NCBI GenBank assembly: GCA_031549495.1
Contig: JAVBPS010000111.1
Location: 1 to 15,581, forward strand
DNA length: 15,581 nucleotides
Direction: 5' to 3'
Origin: JAVBOW01 sp031549495
GTDB taxonomy: Bacteria; Bacteroidota; Bacteroidia; Bacteroidales; Rikenellaceae
Shown here: in pieces, positions 1 through 7,561 of the stretch
Numbering within the stretch: the first letter of the stretch is position 1
Layout: each line of letters starts with the position of its first letter
Notes under the pieces: generated by a model
The model's input: only the letters and a program-made list of their open reading frames with translations
Databases searched by the model: none
Told to the model about the DNA's origin: nothing
Made by a program: the position numbers and the translations under genes

Positions 1-57
1 TATACTAATTTTCAACCTTTCTTCCTTTCCTACTTGTCTCGCTATTTCGACAAATCA

Positions 58-65
58 CAAACTTA
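58..65 (-). promoter_or_regulatory. Possible -7 element of a leftward gene beyond the window edge
   Basis: On the minus strand this reads TAAGTTTG, a full match to the Bacteroidetes -7 consensus TAnnTTTG. A purine-rich stretch (AGGAAAGGAAG on the minus strand) lies further left, and any gene it served would start left of position 1. No good -33 TTTG is visible upstream of it. It could be chance in an AT-rich leader. Confidence 0.2.
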
Positions 66-74
66 GTGTCTTTT

Positions 75-106
75 ATGTCTCGACTTCGCTCGACATGACG
101 AAGGAG
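75..106. repeat. Degenerate, shortened family-B hairpin relic
   Basis: The stretch contains TTCGCTCGACATGACGAA, which matches one arm end of the family-B hairpin at 4407-4489 (CGCTCGACATGACGAA). The opposite arm is reduced to ATGTCTCGA at 75-83, which can pair with TCGACAT at 90-96 with one bulged base. It looks like a family-B element whose centre has been deleted. The arm match is seen directly; the deletion history is inferred. Confidence 0.4.
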
Positions 107-113
107 GTTGGAG

Positions 114-140
114 TCCGGCAAATTTTGCATTATGCATTTC
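114..140. repeat. Possible one-armed relic of a family-A element
   Basis: Positions 114-119 read GTCCGG, followed by CAAA and then GCATTATGCATTT. On the minus strand the core is TGCCGGAC, identical over 8 bases to the core of the family-A element at 1416-1503, and the flank resembles the ATTATGA units with substitutions. Only one arm is present. Homology to family A is an inference from a short match. Confidence 0.3.
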
Positions 141-143
141 CTG

Positions 144-174
144 TTTAATTATTCCGGTAAAATTCTTACATTTG
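144..174 (+). promoter_or_regulatory. Bacteroidetes-type promoter of the GNAT-like gene
   Basis: The -7 element TACATTTG lies at 167-174 and fits TAnnTTTG exactly. A TTTA at 144-147 sits 19 bases upstream and matches the -33 TTTG in three of four positions at the usual spacing. The ATG at 195 follows 20 bases after the -7 box, giving a very short leader. Motif and spacing are seen; promoter activity is inferred. Confidence 0.55.
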
Positions 175-194
175 TATTCGCATAAGACTAAATT

Positions 195-1421
195 ATGACA
201 GCCGACATGCTGAAATACAAGCTCGAAGAGGTCCTTACCCCGGCCCAGAAAAAGGAATTCCTGGAATTCCCGAAAAGACTCTATAAAGGCAACCGTACGT
301 GGGTCTGCCCGTTGGACGCGGACATCGAGGGGCGTTTCGATCCCGCGCGCAACGAGCTTTTCAACGGCGGCGACGCGATCCGCTGGATCGTGCGCGATGT
401 GACCAATTCGCGTGTCGTGGGCCGCATCGGAGCCTTCTTCAACGAAGACCTGGCCCGCATCAACGACCAACCGACGGGCGGTTGCGGCTTCTTCGAATCG
501 ATCCACGACCAGCAGGTGGCCGACATGCTCTTCGACGCCTCGCGCGACTGGCTCTCCGCCCACGGTATGGAAGCGATGGATGGCTCGATCAACTTCGGCG
601 ATCGCGACCAATGGTGGGGCGTGCTGGTGGAAGGGTTTGAGAAACAACCCCTTTACGCCAACAACTACAACCCCCCGTATTATAAGGAGCTGTTCGAAAA
701 CTACGGTTTCAAGAATTACTACGACCAGTATTCCTATTACCGCAATATGAAGGTGGGCGAGTTCAACCAGTCGGTCTACGACCGCGTGAAGCGTCTGAAC
801 GAAACGCCGGGCTACCATTTCGAGCACATCGGCGATAAGAAGAACATGGAGCAGGTGGCTGAGAATTTCCGCCGCATCTACAACAAGGCGTGGGCCCTGC
901 ACAGCGGCGTGAAACCGATCGACACCGCGCACGCGATGAAACTGATGAACATGCTGCGGCCGATCATCGACCCGCGGCTGATCTATTTCGCCTACTTCAA
1001 CGGCGAGGCGATCGGTTTCTTCATCATGGTCCCCGACATCAACCGCATCATCGGCCGGTTCAAGGGCAAGTTGAATTTGATCAATAAATTGCGCCTGGTG
1101 TGGCTTTTGAACCGCGGCAAGGCCGACCGTATCTTCGCCATCATCTTCGCCGTCGATCCCGATTTCCACGGCAAGGGGATCGAGTCGGGCATCATGCACT
1201 GCTTCGAGCAGACGCTGCAGAAGGAAAAACTACCTTACAAGACGTTGGAACTGGCCTGGGTGGGCGATTTCAACCCGGTGATGATGCGCATGGTCGAGAA
1301 TTACGTCTGCGCCTCGCGCTATAAGGTGCACACCACCTACCGCTACCTGTTCGACCGCGACAAAGAGTTCACGCGCTGCCCGCGCATCAGCGTGAAGCGC
1401 AACACCGCGGTAACCAATTAA
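195..1421 (+). CDS. GNAT-fold N-acyltransferase-like protein (408 aa)
   Basis: I recognise this as a family of roughly 370-410 aa proteins common in Bacteroidetes, usually annotated as GNAT-family or hypothetical; substrate unknown. The N-terminus has the family's KEFLEFPKRLYKGN stretch (about residues 20-33). The C-terminal half carries a GNAT-like acetyl-CoA-binding segment, VDPDFHGKGIESGI (about 320-333), then an ELAWV...FNPVMMRMVENY segment and a closing YRYLFDR, as expected for the last strands of the fold. No signal peptide or membrane segment is seen, so it is probably cytoplasmic. The ATG at 195 was chosen because it lies just downstream of TACATTTG at 167-174; an in-frame ATG at 207 is possible. 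The final Asn codon and TAA lie inside the family-A repeat at 1416-1503. It is probably co-transcribed with hydG, though a functional link is unproven. Confidence 0.8.
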   Translation: MTADMLKYKLEEVLTPAQKKEFLEFPKRLYKGNRTWVCPLDADIEGRFDPARNELFNGGDAIRWIVRDVTNSRVVGRIGAFFNEDLARINDQPTGGCGFFESIHDQQVADMLFDASRDWLSAHGMEAMDGSINFGDRDQWWGVLVEGFEKQPLYANNYNPPYYKELFENYGFKNYYDQYSYYRNMKVGEFNQSVYDRVKRLNETPGYHFEHIGDKKNMEQVAENFRRIYNKAWALHSGVKPIDTAHAMKLMNMLRPIIDPRLIYFAYFNGEAIGFFIMVPDINRIIGRFKGKLNLINKLRLVWLLNRGKADRIFAIIFAVDPDFHGKGIESGIMHCFEQTLQKEKLPYKTLELAWVGDFNPVMMRMVENYVCASRYKVHTTYRYLFDRDKEFTRCPRISVKRNTAVTN

Positions 1422-1503
1422 TTATGAATTATGAATTATGGATTATGAATTCCTGCCGGACGAAATAATTCATAATTCATAATTCATAATTCATAATTTA
1501 ATT
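1416..1503. repeat. Family-A inverted repeat, copy A1
   Basis: The left arm (1416-1451) is AATTA followed by four 7-bp units (ATTATGA three times, ATTATGG once). The core is CCTGCCGGACGAAAT. The right arm is four units in inverted orientation ending AATTTAATT at 1495-1503. The arms pair almost perfectly, with one mismatch and one indel. The element fills the whole gap between the GNAT-like gene and hydG: the upstream stop codon (1419-1421) is inside it, and the hydG start codon follows two bases after it. It has no coding capacity. Confidence 0.85.
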
Positions 1504-1505
1504 TC

Positions 1506-2903
1506 GTGGATACGAAATTCGCTCCTTTCATAGATACGGCCGCTCTTCGGGCCGCATTGGACGCTCACCGCAACCCCTCGACGGACGAGGTGCGCCGTGC
1601 CGTTGACCGCGCATTGGCCCTCAACCGCCTCTCGCTGGAAGAGACGGCCGTGCTGCTCAACGCCGCCGACCCCGAGTCCGTCGGGATCATCATGGAGGGC
1701 GCGCACCGGCTCAAACAGGCCGTCTATGGTGAACGCATCGTCCTGTTCGCCCCCCTTTACATCGGCAACCTTTGCACGAACAACTGCGCTTACTGCGGTT
1801 TCCGTGCCGGTAATGCCGCCGCCGTGCGCCGCACGCTCACGGAAGGAGAACTCTCGGCCGAGGTGCTCGCGTTGGAACGCACCGGGCAGAAACGCCTGAT
1901 CCTCGTCTACGGCGAGCATCCGCGTTACGACGCTGATTATATCGCCTCGACCGTCCGGCAGGTCTACGCCACGCGCGGCGAACAATCCGACCGCATCAAT
2001 CGCGTCAATATCAACGCCGCCCCGTTCGATGTGGAGGGCTTCCGCACGATCCGCGAGGCGGGCATCGGGACTTACCAGATCTTCCAGGAAACCTATGACC
2101 CGGAAGTCTACGCCCGTTTCCACCCCTCGGGCCGCAAGGCGGATTACGCCTGGCGCCTGACGGCGATGGACCGCGCGATGGAGGCCGGTATCGACGATGT
2201 GGGGCTGGGCGTATTGCTCGGGCTGGGCGACTGGCGTTTCGAAGTGATGGCCCTGCAGCGCCACACGATCCATCTGGAAGAGTGCTTCGGCGTGGGCCCG
2301 CACACGATCTCTTTCCCGCGCATCCGCCGCGCCTCGGGTACGGACGGGCGGGGCGGGATGCCCGTTTCGGACGAGGATTTCATGCGAGCGGTGGCCGTGT
2401 TGCGGCTGGCCGTGCCCTATACCGGCCTAATCCTCACCGCCCGCGAAACCCCCGAGCTGCGCAACCGCCTGATCGACTACGGCATATCCCAGATCGACGC
2501 CGGTACGAACCTGCAGATCGGCGGTTACTCGGAAAGCGCCGGGGTGCAAAACCTCGAACGCGAACAATTCGAACAGGGCGACCAGCGCTCGCTCTGCGAA
2601 GCCATTTCCGAGTTGGTCGACGCGGGTATGATCCCCTCCTTCTGTACGGCCTGCTACCGTGTAGGCCGCACGGGCGAGCACTTCATGGCCTTTTCGAAAA
2701 AGGGTTTCATCAAACGTTTCTGCACCCCGAACGCCCTGCTCACCTTCGCCGAATACCTGGAAGATTACGCCCCCGAAGCGCTGCGCGCCAAAGGCCGGGC
2801 GCTGATCGAGTCCAAAGCGGCCGAGTTAGACCCCGCCGCCCGCGAAACGCTGCTCGCCGACCTGGAAAAGATCCGCCGCGGCGAACGCGAGATATTCTAT
2901 TGA
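1506..2903 (+). CDS. hydG: [FeFe]-hydrogenase H-cluster maturase, radical SAM enzyme HydG
   Basis: HydG cleaves tyrosine with S-adenosylmethionine to p-cresol and dehydroglycine, and makes the CO and cyanide carried on iron to the hydrogenase H-cluster. The radical-SAM cluster motif CX3CX2C is Cys90, Cys94, Cys97 (CTNNCAYCGF). The second-cluster motif that separates HydG from ThiH, CX2CX22C, is intact at Cys380, Cys383 and Cys406. The length of 465 aa is normal for HydG. The start is GTG at 1506: an in-frame TAA at 1494-1496 rules out anything further upstream, and the next in-frame ATG (about 1692) would remove a conserved N-terminal part. There is no room for a native ribosome-binding site because the A1 repeat ends at 1503. 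The partners HydE, HydF and the hydrogenase are not in the window. It is probably transcribed with the preceding gene. Identification is firm from family motifs. Confidence 0.95.
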   Translation: MDTKFAPFIDTAALRAALDAHRNPSTDEVRRAVDRALALNRLSLEETAVLLNAADPESVGIIMEGAHRLKQAVYGERIVLFAPLYIGNLCTNNCAYCGFRAGNAAAVRRTLTEGELSAEVLALERTGQKRLILVYGEHPRYDADYIASTVRQVYATRGEQSDRINRVNINAAPFDVEGFRTIREAGIGTYQIFQETYDPEVYARFHPSGRKADYAWRLTAMDRAMEAGIDDVGLGVLLGLGDWRFEVMALQRHTIHLEECFGVGPHTISFPRIRRASGTDGRGGMPVSDEDFMRAVAVLRLAVPYTGLILTARETPELRNRLIDYGISQIDAGTNLQIGGYSESAGVQNLEREQFEQGDQRSLCEAISELVDAGMIPSFCTACYRVGRTGEHFMAFSKKGFIKRFCTPNALLTFAEYLEDYAPEALRAKGRALIESKAAELDPAARETLLADLEKIRRGEREIFY

Positions 2904-2916
2904 TATAACAATTGGT

Positions 2917-3008
2917 TTTTGTCATTCTGAGCGAAGCGAAGAATCTTGGTCGGGCTGTGTACAGAACAGTTCTGACCAAGATTCTTCGCTTCGCTCAGAA
3001 TGACAAAA
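2917..3008. repeat. Family-B long hairpin, copy B1 (35-bp perfect stem)
   Basis: Left arm 2917-2951 and right arm 2974-3008 are perfect inverted complements of 35 bp, beginning TTTTGTCATTCTGAGCGAAG. The 22-base loop contains its own small palindrome AGAACAGTTCT. It lies between the convergent ends of hydG and the tolC-like gene, so it could act as a two-way terminator or 3'-end stabiliser, though no clean U-tract terminator layout is present. Read on the opposite strand, the copy at 12967-13061 shares its loop sequence as well as its stem. Confidence 0.85.
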
Positions 3009-3032
3009 TATTCTCCGTGTGCCGGGCGGCAC

Positions 3033-3053
3033 CGCTTCGCTCTGAATGACAAA
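3033..3053. repeat. Half copy of family B (single arm)
   Basis: CGCTTCGCTCTGAATGACAA here repeats the right arm of the preceding hairpin with one substitution, and there is no partner arm beside it. It ends 8 bases before the stop codon of the leftward tolC-like gene. It is probably the remnant of a second inserted element. Confidence 0.6.
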
Positions 3054-3061
3054 GGCCGTCC

Positions 3062-4354
3062 TTAGAGTATCTGCCCGGCCAGATACAAAAGCCCGATCTC
3101 CGAGATCTTCGCATTGAAGATCGCATCGAGTTTCCTTTCTTCCGCTTCGAGATAGCTCCGCTGAATCTCCCGGAATTCGACCCCGGACATCGACCCGAGC
3201 CGATACATCTCCATGGCCGCCTGCATGTTGGCCAGCGCCGCGTCCGAGGATTCCTGTTCGAAGGAGATCATCATGAAATTCTTCTGGTAGGTGTTGTAGA
3301 GCTGCGAAAGTTCACTTTCGACCTGGGTGCAGACCTGCTTGTGAAGCAAATCGCTGTTCTCCACCTCGATCCCGGCGTTTCGTATCTTGCGCCGCGTTTC
3401 CAGCCGGTTGAAGATCGGCACCGAGAGCGTGAATCCCCAGTTAGGCCCGTGGTAATCGGTGAACAGCGGAGCCGAGGTGCTTTTCGAGGCGTAATTATAC
3501 CGGTAGGCTGCCGCGAAATCGAGGGTAGGGTAGCGCGCCGAACGGGCCACGCGCAGGTCCAGCTCCGACACGCGCTGTCCGCTCTGCGCCAGCTCGATGG
3601 CCGTGTTATGCTCCATCGCGCTCTGTAACAACGCGGGCTCTTCGAGGCCGCCGTCCGGCAGGATCGTGTCGCAGAGTTGCGCTTTGGAATGCAAATCGCT
3701 GTTCATCAGCTCGAACAGCCGGATATGCGCGTTGCGGATGATCTCCTGCTGGCGCACCAGTTTCGAGCTGTCGGCGTTGTAGTCGATCTTCGCCTGCTTC
3801 ATCTCCAGACCCGAGATCGAGCCGATCACGTATTTCTCCAACGCCTGGTTGTAGCGCAGCGTGGAAATTTCCAGATACAATTCCGCCGCGTCCAGCCGCC
3901 GCTGCTGCGTGACGATGTAATAGTATTGCGAGGCGATGTCGAGCGTCAGTTGTTCCATGCTGCCGCGCAGGTTCAGCTCCCCGGCCCGCAGCAACTCCTT
4001 CGAAGTCTCGTAGGTGGCGAACATCCCCATCCCGTCGAACAGGCGCCAGCCTAAGGCAATGTCCGTGTTGTAAACGTTGGTCACGTAATCGCTCTTGGCC
4101 GTAGGCGTGTCGTCGCCGTAGACCGAGCGGTCGGAGTAACGCTCCTGCGTCTGCCGCGCCCCGGCGGTCACCGAGGGCAGGAAAGGGGCGTAGGTGACGT
4201 TGTTTTCGGCGATCTGCGTGCGGTTGCGGGCGATCTTGATGCCGTAGTTGTTTTCCATGCCCTGCAGGACGCACTCACGCAGGGTGAGGCTCTCCTGGGC
4301 CGTGGCCGCGGCGCACGCGGCCGCCAATATGAGGGTCAGCAAATAGCGTTTCAT
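3062..4354 (-). CDS. TolC-family outer-membrane channel of the RND efflux operon
   Basis: Outer-membrane factor that forms the exit duct of a tripartite pump. A Sec signal peptide MKRYLLTLILAAACAAATAQ begins the protein, and processing after AQ would give a mature N-terminus ESLTLRECVLQGMENNYGIK, the usual TolC-type opening helix. Two halves of alternating long helices and short beta segments follow (for example around SKELLRAGELNLRGSMEQL and LEMKQAKIDYNADSSKLVRQ). The length of 430 aa is normal. The frame stays open back to 4417, but the ATG at 4354 is chosen because it places the signal peptide at the N-terminus; the extra 21 codons would run into hairpin B2. It is the last gene of the operon, 141 bases after the pump gene. 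I see no feature that predicts the exported substrate. Confidence 0.92.
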   Translation of the reverse strand: MKRYLLTLILAAACAAATAQESLTLRECVLQGMENNYGIKIARNRTQIAENNVTYAPFLPSVTAGARQTQERYSDRSVYGDDTPTAKSDYVTNVYNTDIALGWRLFDGMGMFATYETSKELLRAGELNLRGSMEQLTLDIASQYYYIVTQQRRLDAAELYLEISTLRYNQALEKYVIGSISGLEMKQAKIDYNADSSKLVRQQEIIRNAHIRLFELMNSDLHSKAQLCDTILPDGGLEEPALLQSAMEHNTAIELAQSGQRVSELDLRVARSARYPTLDFAAAYRYNYASKSTSAPLFTDYHGPNWGFTLSVPIFNRLETRRKIRNAGIEVENSDLLHKQVCTQVESELSQLYNTYQKNFMMISFEQESSDAALANMQAAMEMYRLGSMSGVEFREIQRSYLEAEERKLDAIFNAKISEIGLLYLAGQIL

Positions 4355-4406
4355 TGTTTCAGGAAGGGTTCCCGTGGTTTTAGTGCAATTATAAACAGTT
4401 ATCCGC

Positions 4407-4489
4407 CTTTTCGTCATGTCGAGCGTTAGTCAAGACAACTCAGACAGTCTGTTTTAGATGTCTTGACTAACGCTCGACATGACGAAAAG
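4407..4489. repeat. Family-B long hairpin, copy B2 (31-bp perfect stem)
   Basis: Arms 4407-4437 and 4459-4489 pair perfectly over 31 bp and contain GTCATGTCGAGCGTTAGTCA. The 21-base loop reads ACTCAGACAGTCTGTTTTAG plus one A and includes the palindrome CAGACAGTCTG. On the transcribed (minus) strand the hairpin begins six bases after the pump stop codon, leaving about 52 bases before the tolC-like ATG. It therefore sits inside the operon mRNA between the inner-membrane pump and the outer-membrane channel. Confidence 0.85.
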
Positions 4490-4495
4490 AGAATT

Positions 4496-7400
4496 TTAAT
4501 TTTCATTTTGATCCTGTTCAACGGTTTTTTTACCCGTAAGGTAGGTGTAAATGGCGGGGATGACGAACAGCGTGAGCAGCGTGGCGAAGACCAGCCCCCC
4601 GACCACGGCGATCCCCATCGACACGCGGCTCTCGGAGCCCGCGCCCGTGGCGATCGCCATCGGCAGGATGCCGAGGATCATGGCCAGCGAGGTCATCAGG
4701 ATGGGGCGCATGCGCTGCACCGAGGCTTCGGTCACCGCCTGGCGGATCGCCAGGCCGGCGGCCCTGCGCTGGTTGGCGAATTCGACGATCAGGATGCCGT
4801 TCTTGGTCACCAGGCCGATGAGCATGATCAGGCCGATCTGCGAGAAAATATTCATCGTCTGCCCCCAGATGTACATGGCCGCCAGCGCCCCGATCAGGGC
4901 CAGCGGTACGGTAAGCATGATGGTGAGCGGATCCCGGAAGCTCTCGAACTGCGCCGCGAGCACCAGGTAGATGAACACCAGCGCCAGCAGGAAGGCGAAC
5001 AGCAGGCTCGACGAACTCTCCACGAAATCCTTCGACGATCCGGCCAGCGAGGTGCTGAACGTGTCGTCGAGCACTTCGTCCGCGATGCGGTCCATCTCCT
5101 CGATACCGTCCCCGAGGGTGTATCCCTTGGCGGGCGAGGCGGAGACGGTGGCCGATGAGAAACGGTTGTAGCGGTAGAGTTTCGGCGGCGTGCTGCTCTC
5201 CGAGATGGTCACGAAGTTGTCCAACTGGAGCAGGTCGCCGCGGCTGGACCGCACGTAAATGTTGGTCAGGTCGGTCGGTTTGTTGCGGTTATGGCGGTCG
5301 AACATGCTCATGATCTGGTACTGCTTGCCGTTGCGCACGTAGTAGCCGATGCGCTGCTCGCTCATGGCCAGCTGCAGCGTCTGGGCGATGTTCTGCACCG
5401 ACACGCCCATTGTCGCCGCGCGGTCGCGGTTGATGCGCACGGTCAGTTCGGGCTTCGTAAAGCGCAGGTTGACGTCCGAGGCGGCGAAGACCGGGCTCTG
5501 GCCCACCTTGTCCATGAAGCGCGGCAACGCTTCTTTCAGGTCATCGAGGTTCTGCCCCTGCAGCACGTACTGGATGTCCAACCCGCCGCGCGAACTGCCG
5601 AAGGTTTGCTGCTGCATGACGATGCTGCGCGCCCCGGTCATTTTGGCGACCGCCGGGGTGAGCGCCTCGGCGATCTGCTGCTGGGTGCGTTCGCGCTGGT
5701 CGGCGTCCTTGAGCATGATCATGAACTGGGCGCTGTTGACCGTGCCGCGGTAGCCCACCGAACGCAGGTGGCCGCCGTCCTGCTCGGGTACCAGCGAGTC
5801 GATCAGCGCCGACATCCGCTCGGCGTAATTCATCATATAGTCGAACGAGGTGCCCTCCGGGGCGGTGGAAACGACCGTGATCAGCGAGCGGTCCTCCATC
5901 GGGGCCATCTCCGAGCGGATCGAAGTCCAGAGCCAGACGATCGCCCCGATCGAAATACCCATGATGAACCACGATATATAGCGGACGCGCAGAAATCCTT
6001 CCAACCAGCGTTTATATCCGCTCGTGAGGCCCGAGAAGAAAGGCTCGGTAAACGTATAGAGCCTGCCGTGCGTGGCGTCGGGCTTGAACATGCGCGCCGA
6101 TAACATCGGCGTGAACGAGAGCGCCACGAAGGCCGAGATGAGCACCGCCCCCGCGATCACCAGGCTGAACTCGCGGAACAGCCGTCCCGTCACCCCTTGC
6201 AGGAAGACGATCGGTAAGAAGACCGCCGCCAGGGTGATGGTCGTGGAGATGACCGCGAAGAAGATCTCGTCCGTCCCCTTGATCGCCGCCTCCATCGGCT
6301 GCATGCCCTGTTCCACCTTCGAATAGATGTTCTCCATCACCACGATCGCGTCGTCGACCACCAACCCGATCGCCAGCACCACGGCCAGCAGCGTGAGGAT
6401 GTTGATCGTGAATCCGCAGACGTACATGATGAAGAAGCTGCCGATCAGCGAGATCGGGATCGCCAGCACCGGAATGAGCGTGGTGCGCCAGTTGCGCAGG
6501 AAGACGAAAATGATCAGCACCACCAGGCAGAACGCCTCGACGATGGTGCGCGTCACCTCGTTGATCGACTGGCGGATGAATTTCGTTTTGTCGAAGCCGG
6601 TGCGGATCACGATATCCTCGGGCAGGTCTTTTTTGATCTTCTCGATGGCGACCTTGGCGTTGTCGACGATGGTGATGTAGTTGGCGCCGGGCTGCGGGAT
6701 GAGCTGGCAGGAGACCATCGTCACCCCGTTGCGCTTGAGGATCGAGCGGGTGTTGTACGCCTCCACGACCGCCTGCCCCACATCCTTGAAGCGCACCACG
6801 CGCTCCCCGTCGCGGGCCAGGATCAGGTTGTTGAAGTCGTCCAGCGTGCGCAGGCGGCCCATCGTGCGGATGGTGAGCTCGGTGTTGTCGCCCTCGATGC
6901 GCCCGGCCGGCAGTTCGATGTTCTCGCGCGTGACCGCGTCCCTAACGTCCATCGGCGTGAGCCGGTAGGCGGCCAGCAGCATCGGGTCCATCTTCAGGCG
7001 GATCGACATGCGGCGCGAGCCGTTGATCTCGACGCTCGACACCCCCGAGACGGTCTGCAACATCTCCTTGAAGTTGACCTCGGCGAACTCGCTCAGGTCG
7101 ATGATCGAGCGGGTGTTGCTTTCGAGCGTCACCCCGTAAATGGGCTGCGCGTCGGCGTCCGCTTTCGAGACCACCGGCGGGTCGACGTCGGCCGGCAGGC
7201 GGCGGATCGCCTCCGATACCTTGTTGCGCACGTCGTTGGCGGCGGTTTCCAGGTTGACCTCGATCTTGAACTCGACGGTGATGTAGCTCATCCCGTCCGA
7301 CGAGAGGCTGTAGATGGTCCGGATGCCCGGGATGCCGTTGATGTACTCTTCGAGCGGTTCGGTGATCTGCGTCTCGATCACGTCGGCGTTAGCCCCGGGA

Positions 7401-7555
7401 AAGGAGGTGCGCACCGAGATGATCGGCGGGTCGACGCTCGGGTAGTCCCTCACCCCGAGGAACGTGTACCCGATCACGCCGATGATCACCACGAAGATGT
7501 TGAGCACCGTGGCGAGCACCGGACGTTTGATGCATATGGTTGAAAAACTGGCCAT
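4496..7555 (-). CDS. RND efflux pump, AcrB/MexB-like inner-membrane transporter
   Basis: Proton-driven multidrug-type transporter of the hydrophobe/amphiphile efflux-1 class; it takes substrates from the periplasm and inner membrane and passes them to the TolC-like duct. The 1019 aa are full length for the family. The first membrane helix is near residues 11-33 (VLATVLNIFVVIIGVIGYTF), a large periplasmic loop follows to about 335, then a helix bundle to about 485, a second periplasmic loop, and the last bundle from about 850. The proton-relay residues are visible: Asp401-Asp402 in GLVVDDAIVVMEN and Lys918 in GLVTKNGILIVEF. The start ATG at 7555 gives the standard N-terminal amphipathic stretch MASFSTICIKRPV. 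The upstream gap to the fusion-protein gene is filled by repeat A2, and hairpin B2 follows the stop. It is the second gene of a three-gene operon. Family is certain; substrate is unknown. Confidence 0.97.
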   Translation of the reverse strand: MASFSTICIKRPVLATVLNIFVVIIGVIGYTFLGVRDYPSVDPPIISVRTSFPGANADVIETQITEPLEEYINGIPGIRTIYSLSSDGMSYITVEFKIEVNLETAANDVRNKVSEAIRRLPADVDPPVVSKADADAQPIYGVTLESNTRSIIDLSEFAEVNFKEMLQTVSGVSSVEINGSRRMSIRLKMDPMLLAAYRLTPMDVRDAVTRENIELPAGRIEGDNTELTIRTMGRLRTLDDFNNLILARDGERVVRFKDVGQAVVEAYNTRSILKRNGVTMVSCQLIPQPGANYITIVDNAKVAIEKIKKDLPEDIVIRTGFDKTKFIRQSINEVTRTIVEAFCLVVLIIFVFLRNWRTTLIPVLAIPISLIGSFFIMYVCGFTINILTLLAVVLAIGLVVDDAIVVMENIYSKVEQGMQPMEAAIKGTDEIFFAVISTTITLAAVFLPIVFLQGVTGRLFREFSLVIAGAVLISAFVALSFTPMLSARMFKPDATHGRLYTFTEPFFSGLTSGYKRWLEGFLRVRYISWFIMGISIGAIVWLWTSIRSEMAPMEDRSLITVVSTAPEGTSFDYMMNYAERMSALIDSLVPEQDGGHLRSVGYRGTVNSAQFMIMLKDADQRERTQQQIAEALTPAVAKMTGARSIVMQQQTFGSSRGGLDIQYVLQGQNLDDLKEALPRFMDKVGQSPVFAASDVNLRFTKPELTVRINRDRAATMGVSVQNIAQTLQLAMSEQRIGYYVRNGKQYQIMSMFDRHNRNKPTDLTNIYVRSSRGDLLQLDNFVTISESSTPPKLYRYNRFSSATVSASPAKGYTLGDGIEEMDRIADEVLDDTFSTSLAGSSKDFVESSSSLLFAFLLALVFIYLVLAAQFESFRDPLTIMLTVPLALIGALAAMYIWGQTMNIFSQIGLIMLIGLVTKNGILIVEFANQRRAAGLAIRQAVTEASVQRMRPILMTSLAMILGILPMAIATGAGSESRVSMGIAVVGGLVFATLLTLFVIPAIYTYLTGKKTVEQDQNEN

Positions 7556-7561
7556 TTTTTG

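Noticed and set aside
1416..1503. A CRISPR array from the regularly spaced AT-rich repeats.
   Set aside because: The unit is only 7 bp and tandem with no spacers, the arms are inverted, and no cas genes are present.
1506..2903. ThiH (tyrosine lyase of thiamine synthesis) or BioB instead of HydG.
   Set aside because: The C-terminal CX2CX22C motif (Cys380, Cys383, Cys406) and 465-aa length are characteristic of HydG; no thiamine genes are adjacent.
2917..3008. An insertion sequence or MITE with target-site duplication.
   Set aside because: No transposase gene is in the window, and I see no consistent short duplication flanking the B copies, so mobility is only inferred from copy similarity.
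4355..4417. An upstream ATG extending the RND-operon TolC-like protein by 21 residues.
   Set aside because: It would bury the signal peptide internally and begins inside hairpin B2.
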